Shown: piece by piece, positions 59,401 through 64,000 of the stretch | Layout: every line of letters begins with the position of its first letter | Position numbering within the stretch: position 1 is the stretch's first letter | DNA from: Sipunculus nudus | Lineage: Eukaryota; Annelida; Sipuncula; Golfingiida; Sipunculidae | Assembly (NCBI GenBank): GCA_026874595.1 | Contig: CM049311.1 | Span: 35,443,176 to 35,507,175, forward strand | Reading direction: 5' to 3' | Length of the DNA stretch: 64,000 bases | The notes under the pieces: generated by a model | Databases searched by the model: none | What the model was told of the DNA's origin: nothing | What the model saw: the letters and a program-made list of their open reading frames with translations, nothing else | Program-made: the position numbers and the translations under genes

Positions 59401-62400
59401 AATGGCTTTAGCTGTTTATATTGCTTATCTTGGGCCCTGGAAGTTACAGCACTGACATGCCATTCAGGGTCTGGAACCTCACGGACCCCCTCAATGTTTC
59501 CAACAATCAAATCAAACATGGGATTATCTTCACAAATAGCTTCTACGCTACCAACATAATATGGTGTGTCTATTTCTATCCTAGCCATACGATGTATACT
59601 CACACGTCGATTAAAACCAATAACACGTGTCATCCGATCTAACAACTGATCACTACCTACCAGATCAGTCTTCACAATAACACCATCACACCCAGTGTCT
59701 CTCATCATAATTACATCATTTTCTCCCACTTTACCCTGAGCAACTGGCAGTCGCCCTTCAAATCGTGCCATGTCTTGAGCACCAGCACTATGTATACATT
59801 GGTCTACTTGAAGGCCTGACTGAGCCTCCAAATCATTGACTAAGTCAATCTCCCTTTCTGCACCAATATAAGCAACACTAGCTGCTGTCGGCTCCTTGTC
59901 AATCACAGCCTGGTTCACTCTATGGCTTACCTGACTTCGGTCATTCTTACTATCTCTCAAAGGAAGATTCCTACAATCACGTGCCAAGGCTTCCCACACT
60001 TATAACAACGAGCCCCTTGATCCTTCAGTTTACAATCAGATGCTTTGTGACCAGCTTTCTTACATATGTAACATTGTAACTGATTATCCGACTGTGTCTG
60101 GCCACTTGGTGGGTTACGGTTCACACTGGGCTTAACATGCTGCTGTCTATTTGCCAACTGTCTACGTCTAGCCACTAAGAAGTGATCTGCCAGCTCCGCT
60201 AATTCTGATAAAGTACCAGGGGCTTCCTGACGCAGGTGTACAACTAGATCACTGGGACAAGAGTTAATGAACTGCTCTTTTACTATCAAATCACAGATTC
60301 CCTCAAACGTACTCTCTGTATGAGATAACTTTACCCACCTATCTAAATAACCCTGCAGTCTCACAATAAATTGACCCGGACTTTCTGAGTCCTCTGGCTT
60401 ACACTCTCTAAACTTAACCCTGAAACCATCTTCTGTGTACCCATATCTATTTAACAAGGCTGTCTTTACAACATTGTAATCTAAACATTGATTATCAGAC
60501 AAACGACAATAACAGTCCAAAGCCTTGCCTGTCAGAAGTGCTGATAGACGAGTTGACCAGGAATCTCTTTTCCACTTGGCTTGTTCGGCAAATCTTTCGA
60601 ACCTCATCAAGTAGCTGTCTAGGTCATCTCGCTCAGTGAATCTGGGTAATTCAGGGCAGCGAACATCTGTTGTCATTACAGGAGTCTGGGGCTGAGCAGT
60701 CCTCTCTTGAAGCTGGAGTCGTCTTTCCAACATGAGGAGTTCATGTTGTCTCTCTCTCTCTCTTTCTTCTCTTGCTGCTTGTTCACTTTCAATTTCTCTC
60801 TGTCTCTCTCTTTCGTCAATTTCCCTCTGTCTCTCTCTCTCTTCTATTTCCCTCTGTCTCTCTCTCTCTTCTATTTCCCTCTGTCTCTCTCTCTCATCTC
60901 TGGCTGCTTGTTCCTTCTCTCTCTGTCTCTCTGCCTCCTCTCTTTCTCTTTCTCTCTCCCTTTGTCTTTCCTCTCTGTCGGCAGCCTGCTGTTCCCTTAC
61001 AAACTCTTGCAAGGCAGGTCCTTCATAACCCAACTCTTGACCAACTTTAATCAACTGCTGGACTGTAGATGCCATGTTGTTACAGCACAGTCGATCTCAC
61101 TGCTATCAGAATTATACCGACTTCTGGCAGTAGTACTTCTGGATTTTACGTATCTTGCCGATTATCGCCCAATCCACACTTCGATCTGTTGAATTTCCAC
61201 TTGATTACTTCAGCTGTCTGTCACCGGACGAGCCCCCACTTATATATGTCACACCACACACGCAGCGGACATATATTCCCGAGTTCTTTCACACAGAAAA
61301 GTCCAAAATACCACTCGTTGTCTGAACTGAAGAACACGGTTTATTCCGGTAACATCCAACAATTGGCCACCGTCGTCGTTGACTGGCTCCAATCTCACAA
61401 TAACAACGTCTTCAACAAATACCAATCACGTATATCTTCTAACGCCCTGATCGGCTGCACCTATGTATATTCTCTCCAGGACTAATACTGTCCTCGCGGA
61501 ATTTGTAACACACCCCGCTCGGTGTTCAACTAATCTGTCGTTGACATAAAACGACCTGTCACCAGTCGACGGTAACTTCCAAATTCATTCACTTCCCCCC
61601 CGGCCTTGACACCGCCCTATTTATACCTGGGTAACCGAAACTTCTAGAAGTCTCTAGAACAATCAGGTCGTTTCTGGTCAAGACTAGCACCTACGGGATT
61701 TTCTAGAATATACCTATTGGAAAATACACATTACCTGAATTCTCTAGAACCTTCTGTCATCTTATTATAATAAATCATGGTACAGTAAGTCCATTTACTT
61801 ACATAATAAATAAAATACTATGGAACAATTCCCCAGCGTCGGCAGCACAGATGTAAATAAACATGATGACAACAACAGCTGACAACTTTACCAAATATTA
61901 TTAGCTCTGTCTCTCTAACTACACTTTATGATCTGATATTTCATTTTAATATAAACTGACCCTTTAATGCACTGCAGAAATTATGTTTTCCCAAACTTAT
62001 TTCATTATTTATGACATTCCATTTGACATACACTAGGCCGGTAGCACATTTGTGCCTTCTTTATTTAATTTGTCGCTTTCTGAAAGCAGTCTAATAAATT
62101 AAATTTAAAGTTTTATATAAATGGAGAATACTATCTGAGATATGAGGGTTATTTAATCATATTATTTCATTTTTCCTAGAATGCCCTGGAAATTTTAAAC
62201 TTCCGTTTCATCCGAAAAATACAAATCTGGTGTCATGCTATCTGATGGAGCTGGAATTGATCTACCCGATCAAAAAGGCGATGACAAGATGCCGTAGGGA
62301 AGGGGCACAACTTGTCAGCATAGAAAATGAAGCAGAAAATAAACATCTGTTTGCTGCAATACCAAAGGAGTACAAAGGTGATCAGACGAATTTACAGTAT

Positions 62401-63441
62401 TTCATGAGATCCAAATATGTATATTACAAGGGGGTAAGAGGCCGGAGGGGCTTGGAGCATGAGAAAATATCCCCCCCCCCTCAATTTTTAGAACGTGCTG
62501 AAAGCAGGATAATCACTTTGTTTTCCTCTATAAAATCATTTTCTTGTTGAAAAAAAAATCAATTTTGTTTAAATCTTACTTAAACAAAATTGAAAATTTA
62601 AATTTCAAGCAAGCAAAGAACATTGTAATGATAAATATGATTCTTTTTAAGAAAAGTTATGTAATTTTAAAGTGTGTTTTGCTCTTACTAAGTTCAAATA
62701 GTGTCACATAATTCATGAATAATCTTTAATGAAACATTTCATCAATAAATGTACTATTTCAATTAACAATGTAGTAAGTCCGAATTGATGTCTGTATATA
62801 TTCTGACGATATGTCAGAGTGTCAAATCTTGATGTTGAAGCAAATGTTTCGTTATTGTTTATAATCACTGGTCTTTTACTTGCAATGCAACACGCATACA
62901 TAATGATTAAGAGCGACAAAACACGGTGCGACACGTTTGTCTAATAAACAAACAAAATTGCTTCATTTCTCAAAATTGTGGATATGATAAACATCAAATT
63001 TTGTCCAGTGTCCATACCTTTCAGAATTTAAGGAATTTGTTGCACAGGACAAATTGGTCACATTATCAAGGACCTGTAAGAACCTGCAAAAATAATTGAT
63101 CCACGAAAAACGGAATCGTAGATAACGTGGAACTATAATTTTTTGTATGGTCTAATGCGTCACTCTGAATAAGCTAAATATGTAATTAAGTGATTTTACT
63201 TCTGTTAGATATACACCGCCGCAGGATGATCTGGATATCGGCCAAAAAGGTGGGTAAGAATAAGTGGGTTTGGATGGCAACAGGACAGGAAGTGGATTAC
63301 AACAACTGGAGTGAAGGAACTTCAATGAACCTTTGGATCGGACCATACGCTGTCGCATGCGCCTGGGATTTTGAGTGGTCGGCCAACTCTATCCTTCAGG
63401 CCAACAGTGTTATTTGTGAAAAGACGGTTGTCTGTGATTAG
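53440..63441 (+). CDS. Secreted C-type lectin-like protein, copy D (4 coding exons around a retrotransposon)
   Basis: Coding exons 53440-53488, 54322-54519, 62180-62377 and 63209-63441, with the same lengths (49, 198, 198, 233) and phases as copy B, giving 225 residues without internal stops. Signal peptide MAFASWEIYTSVLLGT; CHGLCLRGCPYP; CTLD with ECP, SCYLMELELIYPIKKA, TRCRREGAQLVSIENE, DYNNWSEGTSMNLWIG, ACAWDFEW and VICEK. Intron 3 (54520-62179) is 7.7 kb and contains the whole minus-strand retrotransposon. There is no exon 1 of its own; the only upstream UTR exon is at 45168, beyond copy C. Splicing from it directly to 53425 would give a complete product. Confidence 0.7.
55342..56154 (-). 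repeat. 3' LTR of the Gmr1-like element
   Basis: 813 bases. On the minus strand it starts TGTGACACAAATGTGC and ends GGTGTGACA. It holds TATAAATAG (minus, 55720-55712) as a core promoter and AATAAA (minus, 55440-55435) as polyadenylation signal, in the order U3-R-U5. The minus-strand polypurine tract AAAGGGGGGCG lies immediately before it (about 56165-56155). Confidence 0.9.
56166..56549 (-). other. Non-coding segment between pol and the 3' LTR
   Basis: About 380 AT-rich bases without an ORF or env-like gene; the same stretch is at 49789-50172 in the truncated copy. Confidence 0.7.
56550..58277 (-). CDS. pol: Pol part 2: integrase GPY/F tail, reverse transcriptase and RNase H
   Basis: 575 codons in the same frame as the protease-integrase part, 23 codons downstream of its stop. 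Residues 17-50 (KGPYKVEGIIG ... INLLRKY) are the GPY/F module of integrase. RT: VVVRKRDGTNRVCVDYRKLN (about 201-220), DLSKGYWQV (249-257), MPFGMVNSGATL, YVDD (309-312). The tether is VGYYRNYIPNF. RNase H: D460 (LQTDAS), E501 (IEKECLA), D526 (QTDHQPL) and D569 (NNAADFLS). All catalytic residues are present and there are no internal stops. The sequence type is Ty3/gypsy; the place after integrase is not. Confidence 0.9.
   Translation of the reverse strand: MLVLLPTDHNKLLMQWKGPYKVEGIIGRNDYRVKVNGKGKIYHINLLRKYVARAAPESKQTNEQVNTKCGGALLEVVCATVVEPTDTDGQDTVDDEDLLELGTYMGKESVNDVNIGAEIGTDQKEEIRQVIDEYNDVFTDVPGTTNLVEHHVQLTSDEPVKCKPYPVPYAIRESLKKDIDDMLKMGVIRESTSCYASPVVVVRKRDGTNRVCVDYRKLNKITVVDPEPVNRVDDVFSRLSEDRYFTKIDLSKGYWQVPVAEQDVYKTAFVTPDGRYEFLKMPFGMVNSGATLVRGVRKMLDGMNCVDSYVDDLLLHTKTWEDHVSVLRELLSRMRDAGLTARPTKCWLGTTSVDFLAHQIELNGVGPQNDNVCKIDRVVRPKTKKEIRSFIGLVGYYRNYIPNFATIAAPLTDLTKKGKPNKIEWHEPQERAYCTLKEYLARKPILRLADPKKPFVLQTDASDVGVGAILLQEYDSQLFPVSYASKKLSNREQKYSTIEKECLALVWGVNKFKLYLTGTEFVVQTDHQPLTYLNKAKFINDRVMRWAKYLQNYKFHIKSIQGSKNNAADFLSRVV
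58347..59999 (-). CDS. pol: Pol part 1: protease and integrase of the Gmr1-like element
   Basis: 550 codons in the -1 frame relative to gag, with a TAA just upstream of the first sense codon, so it has no credible ATG of its own at this edge. Residues 95-175: aspartic protease with MMRDTGCDG (DTG core, Cys where Ala or Ser is usual) and DLIVGNIEG. Residues about 285-325: integrase zinc finger (H285, H292, C322, C325). Catalytic triad D355 (AVDIIGP), D415 (LSDQGTQF) and E451 (GLVERLNG); the last two are 35 residues apart, the classic D,D35E. It ends at a single TAA, after which the same frame stays open into the RT half. The break should separate integrase core from RT in this copy. Confidence 0.9.
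   Translation of the reverse strand: MWEALARDCRNLPLRDSKNDRSQVSHRVNQAVIDKEPTAASVAYIGAEREIDLVNDLEAQSGLQVDQCIHSAGAQDMARFEGRLPVAQGKVGENDVIMMRDTGCDGVIVKTDLVGSDQLLDRMTRVIGFNRRVSIHRMARIEIDTPYYVGSVEAICEDNPMFDLIVGNIEGVREVPDPEWHVSAVTSRAQDKQYKQLKPLAVFEGVKGEQVSRDRLIELQQADQSLQKYRDSASQKQDQDQNVSFAIKSGVLYRLYTDKSDPAEKIIKQIVVPEPLRQGVMEIAHDSIMSGHMGVKKTTNRIRSNFYWPGMSRDVAKFCASCDRCQKTANKGSVPRAPLEKMPLIDTPFKRCAVDIIGPITPPSEQGHQYILTLVDYATRYPEAVALKNIQTETVAEALVDIYSRIGIPEEILSDQGTQFISQCMQEVSRLLSIKRLTSSPYHPICNGLVERLNGTLKKMLRRLCEEQPRQWHRYLNALLFAYREVPQESTGFSPFELLYGRTVRGPMQILKELWTKEVETPEIQNSYQYVFELRDRLEQTLEMAQAELS
59957..61075 (-). CDS. gag: Gag polyprotein of the Gmr1-like element, 3' end frameshifted
   Basis: 372 codons from the first ATG, 149 bases after the primer-binding site. 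Residues 30-115 are a highly charged coiled coil with 9-residue repeats (ERERQREIE) encoded by 27-base tandem repeats. Residues about 135-315 are capsid-like: LPRFTERDDLDSYLMRFERF, then FRECKPEDSESPGQFIVRLQ and EQFINSCPSDLVVHLRQEAP, a stretch resembling the SCAN domain, which is known to derive from Gmr1-like capsids. A CCHC zinc knuckle (CYICKKAGHKASDC) is at 335-348. A second knuckle starts CYKCGKPWH and then loses its last Cys because the frame changes; the following frame supplies ARDC. The spacing suggests a small deletion rather than a programmed shift, but this cannot be proven from one copy. Confidence 0.85.
   Translation of the reverse strand: MASTVQQLIKVGQELGYEGPALQEFVREQQAADREERQREREREREEAERQREKEQAARDERERQREIEERERQREIEERERQREIDERERQREIESEQAAREERERERQHELLMLERRLQLQERTAQPQTPVMTTDVRCPELPRFTERDDLDSYLMRFERFAEQAKWKRDSWSTRLSALLTGKALDCYCRLSDNQCLDYNVVKTALLNRYGYTEDGFRVKFRECKPEDSESPGQFIVRLQGYLDRWVKLSHTESTFEGICDLIVKEQFINSCPSDLVVHLRQEAPGTLSELAELADHFLVARRRQLANRQQHVKPSVNRNPPSGQTQSDNQLQCYICKKAGHKASDCKLKDQGARCYKCGKPWHVIVGIFL
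61224..61238 (-). promoter_or_regulatory. Primer-binding site, tRNA-Pro type
   Basis: The minus strand reads TGGGGGCTCGTCCGG, complementary to the 3' end of tRNA-Pro. It starts eight bases (TATATAAG) after the LTR end, a wider gap than usual. The same 15-base site occurs at 40039 after an unrelated-looking LTR. Confidence 0.75.
61247..62054 (-). repeat. 5' LTR of the Gmr1-like element, outer end clipped
   Basis: Matches the other two LTRs but stops at ATTTGTG on the plus strand, where they continue TCACA. It contains TATAAATAG on the minus strand at 61625-61617, the promoter expected to drive gag. Lectin intron sequence CCTTCTTTATTT follows directly. Confidence 0.9.
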
Positions 63442-64000
63442 TCCTGACCAAAAAAATAGGGTGTTAAGGTAATGGATATGCTGTAGACAGAACCTTGATC
63501 TAAAGACCCAGTCACACTAGGGCACAACAATATGCAACCTACAATACTCACGATAAGTCAATACGGTATACTACACTGGTGATCGCTGGTGGTAGCGAAA
63601 GATTACTTGGAGGAAAATCAGCCATAAGAATTTTTTATTTTTTGATCCTGCAAAAAAATTTCTACCCTCGACCAAACGATTGGGCTTTCGAGGGTAGTCA
63701 ACTTGTACGGATGCTGCGCGTCAAGAGGACACTTTTCATCGTGCGGTATTTTTATCAAATCTATGTATCAAGCTGTGATAAAGACTGCTAGCAAACAATT
63801 GCAATGGACGTCTGTATTCTGCAACCAGTGGAAATGGTCGAAACCTATGTGTGAATTTTGCATATATCATATTTTATTTATTAGCCTCAATGCAGTTTTT
63901 CGGCGATCAAATTCACTCACATTTGAAGGAATTTTCTATATTTTCGATAGTCCTAACACTTTTTGCTGAAGTAAAGAGAATTATACATTAAGCCTAACTA
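63442..64000 (+). other. 3' flank of lectin D, repeat of 37786-38340
   Basis: Collinear with the 3' flank of B, including the CTACCCTCGA/TCGAGGGTAG hairpin near 63662-63696. The duplication continues past the end of the window. Confidence 0.7.

Larger units (their letters stand above)
55342..62054 (-). mobile_element. Gmr1-like LTR retrotransposon, near full length
   Basis: About 6.7 kb. In element order on the minus strand: 5' LTR 62054-61247, primer-binding site 61238-61224, gag, protease, integrase, RT, RNase H, polypurine tract, 3' LTR 56154-55342. RT and RNase H are of Ty3/gypsy type, but integrase precedes RT as in Ty1/copia, which defines the Gmr1-like group. The LTRs differ at only a few positions, so insertion is recent. 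Damage: gag and pol frames are misjoined in the second zinc knuckle, there is one TAA between integrase core and RT, and the outer end of the 5' LTR is clipped by about five bases. It sits in lectin intron 3; no target-site duplication is visible against the intact site in locus B (about 36387). Confidence 0.9.

Noticed and set aside
60707-61192. Ser/Leu-rich plus-strand frames of up to 161 codons
   Set aside because: They are the complement of the CT-rich strand of the gag coiled-coil repeat; the minus-strand gag has clear domains.

Overview
This is animal nuclear DNA, most likely from a bivalve or related mollusc. It is AT-rich, intron-rich and crowded with LINE relics, (TA)n tracts and degenerate GTCTGTC/GACGGAC-type repeats. 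Its host genes are a local family of secreted C-type lectin-like proteins. No bacterial or viral gene organisation is present. The species cannot be named from the sequence.

Layout. 0.2-4.2 kb: two dead LINEs of different clades on opposite strands. 5.2-14 kb: lectin-like gene A, complete, preceded by a TATA box and a non-coding first exon, with a 685-bp inverted-repeat element in its last intron. 14-22.3 kb: the 3' flank of A, split by a 3.9-kb inverted-repeat insertion, then a 2-kb array of six 340-bp units. 22.5-30.7 kb: a segment paralogous to the DNA upstream of A, a candidate spliced non-coding transcript, and a minus-strand L1/Tx1-like LINE relic with a NADAR-like ORF in front of it. 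30.7-38.3 kb: lectin-like gene B, complete. 38.3-44.7 kb: an LTR with its primer-binding site, an inverted lectin fragment (E), a 41-bp minisatellite and a 181-bp repeat. 44.7-64 kb: a second copy of the B locus, rearranged.

The 44.7-64 kb region is the most informative. An LTR retrotransposon inserted between lectin exons 3 and 4. A 6.37-kb segment holding lectin exons 2-3 plus the 3' half of the element was then duplicated in tandem (45561-51932 and 51933-58309). The result is one promoter and exon 1, two copies of the exon 2-3 module, and one copy of exons 4-5. The element has a Ty3/gypsy-type reverse transcriptase, but its integrase lies upstream of the RT, as in Ty1/copia. Its capsid region has a SCAN-like stretch. 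Both traits point to the Gmr1-like group. It is young (its LTRs are nearly identical) but damaged: a gag/pol frame break, one in-frame stop, a clipped LTR end and no visible target-site duplication.

The lectin copies A, B, C/D and E are related by nested duplication, inversion and insertion, so each copy can act as the empty-site control for insertions in another. The exon structure was read directly from conserved splice sites and phases: a signal-peptide exon, a CHGLC exon and two CTLD exons, all phase 1. Expression and carbohydrate binding are not shown by the sequence.
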